From contig NZ_JRHH01000002.1 of the NCBI RefSeq assembly GCF_000757385.1, forward strand, positions 62,001-126,000: a DNA stretch of 64,000 nt, in the 5' to 3' direction. The notes beneath the pieces were generated by a model, which did not search any database, was not told the origin of the DNA, and saw only the letters and a program-made list of their open reading frames with translations. Positions within the stretch are counted from its first letter, which is position 1. Each line of letters opens with the position of its first letter. The translations under genes were made by a program, and so were the position numbers. The stretch comes from Flavobacterium aquatile LMG 4008 = ATCC 11947. Lineage in GTDB: Bacteria > Bacteroidota > Bacteroidia > Flavobacteriales > Flavobacteriaceae. Shown here in pieces: positions 1 to 8,901 of the stretch.

Positions 1-359
1 TATCTGCAAAAAACAAAATTCAAGTTGTAGCCGATATTTCATGCGATGTTGATGGTCCAATTGCTTGTACCATTAAAGCATCGACGATTGCAGATCCATT
101 TTTTGGATATTTGCCTAGCGAAAATAAAGAAGTTCCTTTTACACATCCAGGTTCAATTATGGTAATGTCTGTTGATAATTTGCCTTGCGAATTGCCAAAA
201 GATGCTAGTGAAGGCTTTGGAGAAATGTTTATGGAACATGTAATTCCAGCTTTTTTCAACAACGATAAGGACGGAATTTTAAAACGTGCAAAAATGACAG
301 AAAATGGTCAATTAACCGAACGTTTCAAGTATTTACAAGAGTATGTAGATGGCAAATAG
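1..359 (+). CDS. Saccharopine dehydrogenase / LOR-SDH-like NAD(P)-dependent oxidoreductase, C-terminal part (5' end outside window)
   Basis: The open frame enters from the left edge (first complete codon at base 3) and ends with TAG at 357-359, giving about 118 residues. It contains GPIACTIKASTIADPFFGY, which matches the C-terminal part of bacterial LYS1/saccharopine-dehydrogenase-like proteins (alanine dehydrogenase/PNT superfamily). Such enzymes carry out NAD(P)-dependent chemistry on amino acids; the exact substrate cannot be told from this fragment because the Rossmann region lies outside the window. A hairpin terminator follows at 398-424, so this is the last gene of its transcript. Confidence 0.7.
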   Translation, partial: SAKNKIQVVADISCDVDGPIACTIKASTIADPFFGYLPSENKEVPFTHPGSIMVMSVDNLPCELPKDASEGFGEMFMEHVIPAFFNNDKDGILKRAKMTENGQLTERFKYLQEYVDGK

Positions 360-397
360 ATTCATTTATTTAATTCCTATTTTAAAATTATAATTTA

Positions 398-424
398 AAG
401 TCCCGATTGTTGTCGGGATTTTTT
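398..424 (+). terminator. Rho-independent terminator after the dehydrogenase-like gene
   Basis: Stem TCCCGA (401-406) / TCGGGA (413-418) is extended by AAA/TTT pairs, has a 6-nt loop and is followed by a T run. It separates the upstream gene from the PUL regulator. Confidence 0.8.
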
Positions 425-440
425 ATTTCATAAAATTGGC

Positions 441-448
441 TATATTTG
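441..448 (+). promoter_or_regulatory. -7 promoter element (TATATTTG) of the PUL regulator gene
   Basis: TATATTTG fits the Bacteroidota -7 consensus TAnnTTTG and lies 18 bases before the ATG at 467. No well-placed -33 TTG is evident. Confidence 0.5.
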
Positions 449-466
449 AGTTGAATTTAATTAGAA

Positions 467-3202
467 ATGAAAAGATTTTTTCTCAATATTGTTTTACTTT
501 TTTTATTGACTGCAAAGTTAAATGCGCAAGATTTATTGCCATTTGTAGAAAATATAACCAAAGCTAACTATAACGGCGACAACCAAGTATGGAGTGTTAC
601 TCAAGGTGATGACAATGCCATGTATTTTGCAAACAATCATTTTTTCTTGCGATATAATGGCGTGATTTGGGAGAAATATACATTGCCTAACAAGACAATT
701 ATTCGTTCGGTTTTTGCAGATGGAGAGCGAATTTATACAGGATCATTCAATGAATTGGGTTATTGGAAACGAGTTGCTGGAGTCATGCGTTATTTTTCAC
801 TGTCGAAAGAGAATCTTTTTTTTGGAGAAGCAGTAAATGAAGAAATTTGGAAAATCTTTAAATTTAAAGATAAAATTTACTTCCAATCGTTCAATCAAAT
901 TTTTATTTATGACGGTAAAAATATCAAGAAACTAGATTTGCCAAGTCAGATATCTTATTGTTTTCCTATAGATAATAAGTTGTATGTAGCATCAGTAAAT
1001 AATGGTGTTTACCTTTACGAAAATGGTAAATTTTCAAAAAAATCCAGTTGGTCTTTATTAGAAAACAATATTGTTCATTCCATAGAATTTAACAACAACA
1101 AAATGTATTTTTTTACTAGAAAAAATGGTGTTTTTGTAGAAGAAAATGGCGTTTTAAGTCCATGGAAATCAGTTTTAAATGAAAGTTTAAAATCGGAATT
1201 AATCAACACAGCACGATTTATTGATAGTAATCGAGTAGCAATAGGCACAGCTTTTAAAGGAATATACATTGTTGACATAAATGATAATTCATACATCAGT
1301 ATCAATCGAAATAATTCCCTAAAAAACAACTCGGTTTTAAGCATCGGATTTGACAAAGAAAACGATTTATGGCTCGGAATGGATAACGGAATTACACATA
1401 TAGAAATTAATTCTCCGTATAAAAGTTTTGTTGATAACACAGGTATTTTAGGAACTTTATATTCAATTGCACCAATGCAAAATGGATATTTACTGGGTTC
1501 AAATCATGGTGTTTTTAAGTATGAAAATAAGAAATTATATTTTATTAATGGTTCGCAAGGTCAAGTGTGGCAAATTGATAAAGTAAATTCAAAATATGTA
1601 ATTGGTCATAATGATGGAACTTTTATATACGATCAATCATTAAACAAAATTAATAATGTAAATGGCGGCTGGAAATTATTAAAAAACAATTTTAATACTA
1701 CTTATTTTCAGGCTAATTATTCAGGTATTGTTGTTTATGATAATGACAGCTTTTCTAATTTTTATAAAATTGACAAGCTTACAAAACCTATAAAGAATGT
1801 TGCTCAAAATAATAGAAATGAATTGTGGGCAGTAGACAATTATAAAAGTCTCTACAAAATAGAATTTGATGACAATTACATTGCCAAAAATATTATAAAT
1901 GTTACTAAAAATAACGGTATTAAAAATGATTTTAATGTAAAGTTATTTAGTTTCAAAAACGAAATACTTTTTTACATTAATAACAATTGGTACAAGAATA
2001 ATTCAATTACAAATAAATTAGAACTTTCGGAACAATTTAATAAATCATTTAAGGATATTACCGGAATTAGTTCTATTGATGAAAACAGTTTCCTAATTAT
2101 AAAAGAAGGATTGTTTTATGTAGTGAAGTATGAAAATAATCAATTTGCTTGGAATTTAATTCCGAAGAAGTACTATGAAGGAAAGAGTATTAATGAAGAA
2201 ACTAAAGTTTTAAAGCAAGGAAATCAAATAGTCATTAATTTAGACGATGGTTTTTTTATTTATGAATTAGAAAATAAACAGCTCAAAAGTCAGAAAGTTC
2301 AAATTGAAGGATTTTATAATTCTAACATTATTACAGATGATACTACAGTAAATTTCAATCAATCGGTTGAACTCAATGTCATCACTCCGTATTACGGATT
2401 TAATAAAGCCAATTTGTTTTATACTTACAATAATAGCAATTATTTGCCTATTGAAAATGGAAAAATTATACTAAATAATTTAGACAATGGATGGAAAGAA
2501 ATAACCGTTTATATCAGGAAAGGAACCAAATTTATAAAATTAGCCGATTATGAGTTTAAAGTAGCTAGGCCTTGGTATTTTTCATTTTGGATGGTATTGT
2601 TTTACATTCTTTTAGTTGCGGGTACTTTTTTCCTTTATTACAGATGGAATAAAGTTAGATATCTCGAAAAAATAAAACTGAAAGAAGAAGAGTTAAAACA
2701 TCAAAAAGAGATAATACAGCTAGAATTAAATGCCGAAAATAAAATAAAAATGCAAGAATATGAAAAACATGTTCTTGAGATTCAAGTGCAAACAAAAGCG
2801 TCAGAAGTGGCTGGAAAATCCCTTTCTATCGCTAAACAATCAGAGATGATTGATAGTATTCAAACCATCATGAATTCGGAAGGAAATATTCAATCTTTAA
2901 AATCCAAAATAAATAAAGTAATCAAAATCAATTCGTTAAATAAAAATGAATGGAAGGAATTTGAAATAAACCTTTTCAAAAGTAACGAAGAATTTATAAA
3001 AGCGCTTACTGCCAAATATAATAATCTAACTCCAAAAGATATTCGCCTTTGCATTTATCTCAAAATGAACTTATCTTCTAAGGAGATTGCACAATTAATG
3101 AATATAAGTTATCGTGGTGTGGAGCTTCATCGTTACCGTTTAAGAAAGAAAATTGGTATCTCGCAAGAGGAAAATTTGTCTAAATTTCTAATGAATATAT
3201 AA
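467..3202 (+). CDS. Membrane-spanning sensor / LuxR-type HTH transcriptional regulator of the PUL
   Basis: The 911-residue protein has a signal peptide (1-20), a long periplasmic region rich in short beta-propeller-like repeats (about 25-640), a Y_Y_Y-like beta domain (about 640-700), one transmembrane helix (about 703-726), a charged coiled coil (about 730-790) and a LuxR-type helix-turn-helix at about 849-905 (SSKEIAQLMNISYRGVELHR). No histidine kinase or receiver domain is visible, so it is not a classical hybrid two-component system; the layout resembles one-component SusR-type regulators. The propeller would bind a glycan fragment in the periplasm and the HTH would act on DNA from the membrane. 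It lies directly upstream of susC in the same direction, which makes it the probable local activator; four TACATCAT octamers before susC are candidate targets. The ligand is inferred only from the downstream enzymes. Confidence 0.85.
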   Translation: MKRFFLNIVLLFLLTAKLNAQDLLPFVENITKANYNGDNQVWSVTQGDDNAMYFANNHFFLRYNGVIWEKYTLPNKTIIRSVFADGERIYTGSFNELGYWKRVAGVMRYFSLSKENLFFGEAVNEEIWKIFKFKDKIYFQSFNQIFIYDGKNIKKLDLPSQISYCFPIDNKLYVASVNNGVYLYENGKFSKKSSWSLLENNIVHSIEFNNNKMYFFTRKNGVFVEENGVLSPWKSVLNESLKSELINTARFIDSNRVAIGTAFKGIYIVDINDNSYISINRNNSLKNNSVLSIGFDKENDLWLGMDNGITHIEINSPYKSFVDNTGILGTLYSIAPMQNGYLLGSNHGVFKYENKKLYFINGSQGQVWQIDKVNSKYVIGHNDGTFIYDQSLNKINNVNGGWKLLKNNFNTTYFQANYSGIVVYDNDSFSNFYKIDKLTKPIKNVAQNNRNELWAVDNYKSLYKIEFDDNYIAKNIINVTKNNGIKNDFNVKLFSFKNEILFYINNNWYKNNSITNKLELSEQFNKSFKDITGISSIDENSFLIIKEGLFYVVKYENNQFAWNLIPKKYYEGKSINEETKVLKQGNQIVINLDDGFFIYELENKQLKSQKVQIEGFYNSNIITDDTTVNFNQSVELNVITPYYGFNKANLFYTYNNSNYLPIENGKIILNNLDNGWKEITVYIRKGTKFIKLADYEFKVARPWYFSFWMVLFYILLVAGTFFLYYRWNKVRYLEKIKLKEEELKHQKEIIQLELNAENKIKMQEYEKHVLEIQVQTKASEVAGKSLSIAKQSEMIDSIQTIMNSEGNIQSLKSKINKVIKINSLNKNEWKEFEINLFKSNEEFIKALTAKYNNLTPKDIRLCIYLKMNLSSKEIAQLMNISYRGVELHRYRLRKKIGISQEENLSKFLMNI

Positions 3203-3286
3203 AAGTAGATTCTCAATTAAGAAATTTAATACCTACTTTTATGCTGAATCGTTAATTTTTAAATTAATTTTTTTCATTATTCTTAG

Positions 3287-3399
3287 TACATCATAACTAC
3301 ATCATTTGTATAATAAATGATGTATCTTTAACATTATTTAACACTATTTATTGTGTTGATTTTCAATTTAATATAAAATATTTTTTAAATTATGATGTA
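3287..3399. promoter_or_regulatory. Cluster of four TACATCAT/ATGATGTA octamers upstream of susC
   Basis: TACATCAT occurs at 3287-3294 and 3298-3305, and its reverse complement at 3317-3324 and 3392-3399. The second and third form an inverted repeat of 10-bp arms (3298-3307 and 3315-3324) around a 7-nt spacer. The cluster is confined to the intergenic region between the regulator and susC, so it is a candidate operator. The link to the neighbouring HTH protein is inference. Confidence 0.5.
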
Positions 3400-3481
3400 G
3401 TAATGTAGTGTATTCAATTAGCGTTACTATCACGTTATAGTTTGTACTTTAGTTGTCAAATTAACTTAAACAATTTAACAA

Positions 3482-6400
3482 ATGAAAAAAATTATTCTTT
3501 TTTTACTATCGATTGTTTTTCCAATTATGTCTCATGCACAAGATATTACTGGAAAAGTGATTGATGACAAAGGTATTCCGCTCATTGGAGTGAATATTCG
3601 AGCATTAAAAACTAATACAGCAGTTAGTTCTGATCTTGATGGGAACTATACAATCAAAGCCACAACAGGAGACCAACTAGAGTTTACAATGATTGGTATG
3701 GCAACTCAAGTAGTCAAAGTTAATGGAAATACTATAAATGTGACTATGAAGGGCGATTCAACAGTGTTGTCAGATGTTGTTGTGATTGGTTATGGAACTG
3801 CTAAAAAACGTGATTTAACAGGTTCTATAGTTAAAGTTTCAGGTAAAGAAATTGCAGACAAACCCAATTCAAATCCTATTAATTCATTACAAGGAAAAGT
3901 TGCAGGATTATCTGTTGTAAATTCAGGAACTCCAGGTGCTGAACCAGATATTAGAATTAGAGGAACAGCTAGTTTATTTCAAACAAAACCATTATATGTA
4001 GTTGATGGTATTTTTAATGATAATATTAGCTATATAAACCCTGCTGATATTGAGTCTATTGAAGTTTTAAAGGATCCATCTTCTTTAGCTGTTTTTGGAG
4101 CTCGTGGAGCAAATGGAGTTTTAATTGTAACTACAAAAAAAGGAAAGATAGGTAGAACAACTGTAAATTATAATACATCATTAGGAGTTAAGAACATTAC
4201 AAATAAACCAGAGATGACTAATGCATCTCAGTTTAAATCATTATATGATCAACAAAGAGCAAATCAAGGTGTTGGCGCGTATCCATATTATAATTTATTT
4301 ACTGCTGATACCGATTGGATTGATGAAATAACAAACAGTAGTGCAACAATTTATTTTCATAATTTATCAATTTCTAATGCAACCGAAAAAAATAAATTTT
4401 ATTTAGGTTTTGGCTATGTTAATGAAGAAGGAGTTATTAAAAATGAATTATATAAAAAATTTACTTTTAATGTTAATGATGAGTTAACAATTAATGATCG
4501 ATTTAAAGTAGGAGTTGGTATTAATGGTTCTGATGAGCGTTTGCCTAGATTAGGAAACTATATTTCAGCAATAAATGCTACACCAATTGTAGCTCCATTT
4601 AATACGGAGTTAGGTGTTTATAATCAATTGCCAATTGATATTGGAGGTGCACAAGTAGGAAATCCGCTTTTAGAAGTTGAAGGTAAAAAAGGCACACAAT
4701 TAAATAGAAATACACGTTTTGTTGGAAACGCTTTTGCGGAGTTTACAATTGTTGATAAATTGAAATTAAGAGGTGCTTATTTAGCAGACTTGGGGTATTC
4801 TAATGGAAGAGGTTACTTGCCAGTATTTAATGTTTATGTTGCAGAAGTTGATGACACCAATTTATATGGAGGAAACGCACTTACTTCTGTTAGTCAGTTT
4901 AAAAATAATAATCAAAAATTGCAACAAGAATTATTATTAACTTACGAAAAATCTTTTGGGAAGCATAATTTTTCTGGTCTTTTGGGATATACTCGCTATG
5001 AAGAAATGTTTAGCGGTATGAGTGGAACAGTTAAGCAGTATTCACCAAGTATTAATGATGCGGGTATTGATGAAAATGCAATTCCTAACGATCCAAGATG
5101 GTGGTACTTAAATGTTTATCCATATGGTGATCCAACTACAAGAATTGCAAACTCGGATCAGTATGAGGAATCAACTGTTTCTTATTTAGGTCGTGTTTTG
5201 TATAATTATGATGGCAAATACATGTTAAATGGTTCTTTTAGAAGAGATGGTTCTTCTGGAATTAGAAAATGGCAAAATTTTTGGGCTCTTGGTGCAGCTT
5301 GGGAGGTTACAAAAGAATCTTTTATGGAGAACCAAAAAACTTTTGACTTCTTAAAAATTAAAGCATCTTTCGGACAATTAGGAAACCGATTTGCATCTGT
5401 CAGATATCCAACTTATCCAACATATACAACAGGTTCAAGTGCTGTTTTTGGCGAAGAATTGGTACCAGCCTATGTATTAGCTTACAGAAATAATCCAAAT
5501 TTAAAATGGGAAACTGTAACTTCTAAAGAGTTTGGGTTTGAAATGGCAACACTAAATAATAGATTAACTTTAGAAGCTAATTATTATGATAAAACTACAA
5601 CTGATTTATTAACTTATGTTCTTTTTAACAGTGATAGATTTTACACAAATGCAGGTGAAATTTCAAATAAAGGTTTTGAATTGGCTGCATCTTGGAAAGA
5701 TAATATTACTAAAGACTGGAATTATTCAATTTCTGGAAATTTAACAACAATTAAAAATAAAGTTAATTCTGTATTCACAGATGGATTTGAAATTTTTGAT
5801 GGACCAACTCGTTTAAGTGCTGGTAGTCCAATTGGTTCTTTTTATGGTTATGAAGTTGAAGGTGTTTATCAATCGTATGCCGATATTTTAAATTCTCCTA
5901 TAAGCACACTTGGAAGTTATGATGTTGGTGATTTAAAGTTTAAAGATATCAATGGCGATGGAATTATCGATGCTGATGATAGAAAAGAAATAGGAAATCC
6001 TACTCCAGATATTACTTATGGATTTTCTGCCAATGTAAATTATAAGAACTTCAGTTTATCAGCAGACTTTCAAGGAGTTTATGGAAATGAAATATGGAGA
6101 GATTGGGGAAATGGAGCAACTTTTGCACAATTTAATTACAGAGCTGATAGACTAAATGCTTGGAATGGACCAGGAACTTCAAACTGGGAACCGAGATTAA
6201 ACGATGCTTCTGGATATAATACAAATAATCGTTCAACATACATGATTGAAGATGGAAGTTATTTAAGACTTAGAAATATTCAATTAGGATATAATTTTGA
6301 TCCTACTTTCTTAAGTAAAGTAAAAGTAGATTCTTTAAGATTATATTTAAGTGCTCAAAACATTGTAACATGGTCGAACAATTCTGGATTTACTCCTGAA

Positions 6401-6490
6401 GCTGGTGGTTCACCTACAAAATTTGGAGTTGATACTGGTGGTTATCCTTTACCAGCAATAACTTCATTAGGTATAAATGTAACATTCTAA
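3482..6490 (+). CDS. susC: SusC/RagA-family TonB-dependent outer-membrane glycan transporter
   Basis: The 1002-residue protein has a signal peptide (1-19, ending SHAQ), a carboxypeptidase-D-regulatory-like domain (about 20-95), a TonB-box-like stretch (DVVVIGYGT, about 98-106), a plug domain (about 115-220, with the typical VDGIF and FGARGANGVLIVTTKKG signatures) and a long beta-barrel ending in an aromatic (NVTF), as outer-membrane barrels do. It would take up oligosaccharides captured by SusD and cut by the surface enzymes, powered by TonB-ExbBD. susD starts 8 bases after its stop, so the two are co-transcribed and presumably form the usual SusC2D2 complex. The gene sits behind a 279-bp regulatory region. 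Confidence 0.95.
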   Translation: MKKIILFLLSIVFPIMSHAQDITGKVIDDKGIPLIGVNIRALKTNTAVSSDLDGNYTIKATTGDQLEFTMIGMATQVVKVNGNTINVTMKGDSTVLSDVVVIGYGTAKKRDLTGSIVKVSGKEIADKPNSNPINSLQGKVAGLSVVNSGTPGAEPDIRIRGTASLFQTKPLYVVDGIFNDNISYINPADIESIEVLKDPSSLAVFGARGANGVLIVTTKKGKIGRTTVNYNTSLGVKNITNKPEMTNASQFKSLYDQQRANQGVGAYPYYNLFTADTDWIDEITNSSATIYFHNLSISNATEKNKFYLGFGYVNEEGVIKNELYKKFTFNVNDELTINDRFKVGVGINGSDERLPRLGNYISAINATPIVAPFNTELGVYNQLPIDIGGAQVGNPLLEVEGKKGTQLNRNTRFVGNAFAEFTIVDKLKLRGAYLADLGYSNGRGYLPVFNVYVAEVDDTNLYGGNALTSVSQFKNNNQKLQQELLLTYEKSFGKHNFSGLLGYTRYEEMFSGMSGTVKQYSPSINDAGIDENAIPNDPRWWYLNVYPYGDPTTRIANSDQYEESTVSYLGRVLYNYDGKYMLNGSFRRDGSSGIRKWQNFWALGAAWEVTKESFMENQKTFDFLKIKASFGQLGNRFASVRYPTYPTYTTGSSAVFGEELVPAYVLAYRNNPNLKWETVTSKEFGFEMATLNNRLTLEANYYDKTTTDLLTYVLFNSDRFYTNAGEISNKGFELAASWKDNITKDWNYSISGNLTTIKNKVNSVFTDGFEIFDGPTRLSAGSPIGSFYGYEVEGVYQSYADILNSPISTLGSYDVGDLKFKDINGDGIIDADDRKEIGNPTPDITYGFSANVNYKNFSLSADFQGVYGNEIWRDWGNGATFAQFNYRADRLNAWNGPGTSNWEPRLNDASGYNTNNRSTYMIEDGSYLRLRNIQLGYNFDPTFLSKVKVDSLRLYLSAQNIVTWSNNSGFTPEAGGSPTKFGVDTGGYPLPAITSLGINVTF

Positions 6491-6498
6491 AAAAAACG

Positions 6499-7980
6499 AT
6501 GATGAAAATAAAAACAATTGTAAAACTATCATTAATTACTACTATAACAGCATTAATGATAACTTCTTGTAATGACGAAGACTTTTTAGACAGATTACCA
6601 GAAGGTGTTGCCACAGAGGGTGATCTTCCTGCTGGTGCCTTAGAAGAAAAAGCTTTCGGTTTATACGGAAAAATGAGAACAGAAGCAGGTATAACCGATT
6701 GGACACGCTATTGGTTTCAAAGTATCCGTTCAGACGATGCCGCAAAAGGAAGCTCAGTGACAGATGCTGCAGCATTTGGAACAATATTCGATGGTTTTCA
6801 ATATTCTGCTGCAGAAGGATTTGCTGCTTCAAATTGGAATGGGCATTACAGTTTAATTTATGCTTGCAATGATTTAATTGTTTTGGTAGATGAGTCTGGT
6901 ACAACAGATGCAGGAAGTTTAACTAATAAAGCTGAAGCAATGGCCATCAGAGCATTTTGCTATTTTGAGTTGAGAAGAGATTATGGAGAAGTGCCAATCG
7001 TTATTAATAAAGTAGTTAATCCTGCAGATGCAGTTAAACCAAAATCAACAATTGCCGAAGTAGATGCTCAAATTGTAAGTGATTTAACTTTTGCAAAAGA
7101 AAATTTACCAATGACTTGGCCTTCATATCCTGGTAGAGCAACTAAAGGTTTTGCACAAACTTTATTGGGAAAATTATATTTATATCAACAAAATTGGACA
7201 CAAGCATTGACAGAATTTAATGATGTAATGGGTTATGGATATGCTCTTAATAATTCTTATTCTGATATATTTTTACAATCAGGTGATAATTCTACAGAAT
7301 CTGTTTTTGAAGTGCAGTTTCTCAGATTGGCTGGAGTAAATTATTCTAATAATTATTGGGAATCTCAAGGTGTACGTGGTACAAGTACTTGGGATTTAGG
7401 TTGGGGTTTTAATGTGCCTACTCCTAATTTAATTAGTGCTTACGAAGCAGGCGATCCAAGGTTAGCAGCGACCGTTTTATTCTCAGGTCAAAATGATGGA
7501 TATGGAAATATACTTCCAACAAGTCCGCCTTTAGACCAACCTTATTGGAATAAAAAAGCTTACACGTTACCATCAGAAAGAGCTTTCTTTGGAGAAAATA
7601 AAAACCACTGGTCTAATATAAAACTTATTAGATACGCAGATGTTTTGTTAATGGCGGCAGAAGCAGCCAATGAAAGTGGACAAAGTTCACTCGCTGTAAG
7701 TTATATTAATCAAGTTAGAGCAAGAGCAAGAGGAACTAATACATCAGTTTTGCCAGATATTACTTCAACAGATCAAGCAATTGTAAGAGCTGCAATTAAA
7801 CAAGAGAGAAGAATAGAACTTGCTATGGAAGGTGAACGTTTCTATGATTTAGTTCGTTGGGGTGATGCAAATGCTATATTAGGTGGATTGGGATACCAAC
7901 CAAAAAATGAATTTTATCCAATTCCGCAAACGGCTATTGACCAATCTGGAGGAGTTTTAGTACAAAATCCAAATTATTAA
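6499..7980 (+). CDS. susD: SusD/RagB-family glycan-binding lipoprotein
   Basis: The 493-residue protein begins with a lipoprotein signal (lipobox ITSC, Cys 24) followed by the acidic NDEDF, a surface-export type signal in Flavobacteriia. The N-terminal half is helical and TPR-like. The C-terminal SusD signature is clear: an IKLIRYADVLLMAAEA-type segment followed by YINQVRARA and then IKQERRIELAMEGERFYDLVRWG. It forms the lid on SusC and captures the glycan at the cell surface. The intercistronic gap to the next gene carries a strong hairpin without a T run (7989-8018), which may set relative mRNA abundance. Confidence 0.95.
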   Translation: MMKIKTIVKLSLITTITALMITSCNDEDFLDRLPEGVATEGDLPAGALEEKAFGLYGKMRTEAGITDWTRYWFQSIRSDDAAKGSSVTDAAAFGTIFDGFQYSAAEGFAASNWNGHYSLIYACNDLIVLVDESGTTDAGSLTNKAEAMAIRAFCYFELRRDYGEVPIVINKVVNPADAVKPKSTIAEVDAQIVSDLTFAKENLPMTWPSYPGRATKGFAQTLLGKLYLYQQNWTQALTEFNDVMGYGYALNNSYSDIFLQSGDNSTESVFEVQFLRLAGVNYSNNYWESQGVRGTSTWDLGWGFNVPTPNLISAYEAGDPRLAATVLFSGQNDGYGNILPTSPPLDQPYWNKKAYTLPSERAFFGENKNHWSNIKLIRYADVLLMAAEAANESGQSSLAVSYINQVRARARGTNTSVLPDITSTDQAIVRAAIKQERRIELAMEGERFYDLVRWGDANAILGGLGYQPKNEFYPIPQTAIDQSGGVLVQNPNY

Positions 7981-7988
7981 TAAATTTT

Positions 7989-8018
7989 AGGCATAGTAAT
8001 TTATCAATTGCTATGCCT
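7989..8018 (+). promoter_or_regulatory. Intercistronic hairpin between susD and the LamG lipoprotein gene
   Basis: Stem AGGCATAG (7989-7996) / CTATGCCT (8011-8018) has an inner AATT/AATT pair set and a TATC loop. No run of T follows, so it is more likely an mRNA-stabilising, processing or attenuating structure inside the operon than a full terminator. Confidence 0.5.
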
Positions 8019-8035
8019 TACTAAATAAAATAATT

Positions 8036-8851
8036 ATGAAAAATTTAAAATTTTCTTTAGCAAAAGTGAGCTTAGTAATTATGACTTCACTTTCAATTAT
8101 TGGCTGTCAAAATATGGATCGTCCTGGAGTAGGAGATTATCCAATTGATGAAAATCCTCCTGGAGGACCATTAAAATTTTATGTTCCTTTTGATGGTGAA
8201 ACTGATAATCCATTGATGAATGCAGTGGATCAGATTAAAGCTAAATTTCCTTCTGAAAACCCATTAACGCAAATTGAAGGAATAAGTGGTAAAGCAGTTC
8301 AAGGTGGTGAACCAAAAAAATTTATTGCTTATCCTAAACCAAATGATTTTACAACAACAACTGATAGTTTTACAATATCACTTTGGACAAAACATGGTGC
8401 TCCAACACAAACCGAATTTGTATTTAGTCTTACCAGTAATAATTGGGCGAAAGCAAGCATGTTTATGTTAGTTGAAGGAAGCGTAAGTACACCAATTATA
8501 AAATTATTTGTAGATGAAGAACCAGGTGACAAATGGTTTGAATGGGTTGGAGCAAATAGTGTTCCAGGTATTTTTGACGATCAATGGCATCATATCGTTT
8601 TTAAATATGATTCAACTACTTCAGGAATGACAATTTACAAAGACGGTATTGCTTTTTCTACTCAAGTTTGGGCAAATCATGGTGCTATTCAATTTAATGA
8701 TTCTAATATTACAGGTCTTAGAATTGGTGGATCAGGAAATCCAAATGAAGGTTGGATGAATTCATGGACTGGAGCTATTGATCAATTCAGAATGTATAAT
8801 ATTGCTTTGTCAGATGCAGAAATTCAAGAGCTTTACACTACTAACAAATAA
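8036..8851 (+). CDS. LamG/concanavalin A-like lectin-domain surface lipoprotein (probable surface glycan-binding protein)
   Basis: The 271-residue protein has a lipobox SIIGC (Cys 24). After a short proline/glycine linker, residues about 50-268 read as a LamG-type jelly roll: YVPFDGETDNPL, FTISLWTKHG, WHHIVFKYD, MTIYKDGIAF and the closing IDQFRMYNIALSDAEIQELY. In PULs the gene after susD commonly encodes a surface glycan-binding protein, and the position fits. No catalytic residues of a glucanase (such as EXDXXE) are visible, so a binding rather than cleaving role is likely. It is flanked by hairpins on both sides, suggesting separate tuning of its mRNA level. Confidence 0.8.
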   Translation: MKNLKFSLAKVSLVIMTSLSIIGCQNMDRPGVGDYPIDENPPGGPLKFYVPFDGETDNPLMNAVDQIKAKFPSENPLTQIEGISGKAVQGGEPKKFIAYPKPNDFTTTTDSFTISLWTKHGAPTQTEFVFSLTSNNWAKASMFMLVEGSVSTPIIKLFVDEEPGDKWFEWVGANSVPGIFDDQWHHIVFKYDSTTSGMTIYKDGIAFSTQVWANHGAIQFNDSNITGLRIGGSGNPNEGWMNSWTGAIDQFRMYNIALSDAEIQELYTTNK

Positions 8852-8860
8852 TTTTTTTAC

Positions 8861-8888
8861 ACCTGTCGAGGTAATTATCTCGACAGGT
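8861..8888 (+). promoter_or_regulatory. Perfect 10-bp intercistronic hairpin between the LamG and GH144 genes
   Basis: ACCTGTCGAG (8861-8870) pairs perfectly with CTCGACAGGT (8879-8888) around an 8-nt loop. The downstream sequence is not T-rich, so a complete terminator is unlikely. Partial termination or protection of the susCD-LamG mRNA from 3' decay would give more transporter than enzyme. Confidence 0.5.
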
Positions 8889-8901
8889 TAAATTTATAAA
8901 T

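Noticed and set aside
467..3202. Hybrid two-component system reading of the PUL regulator
   Set aside because: No histidine kinase or receiver motifs between the membrane helix and the C-terminal HTH; the region is a coiled coil.
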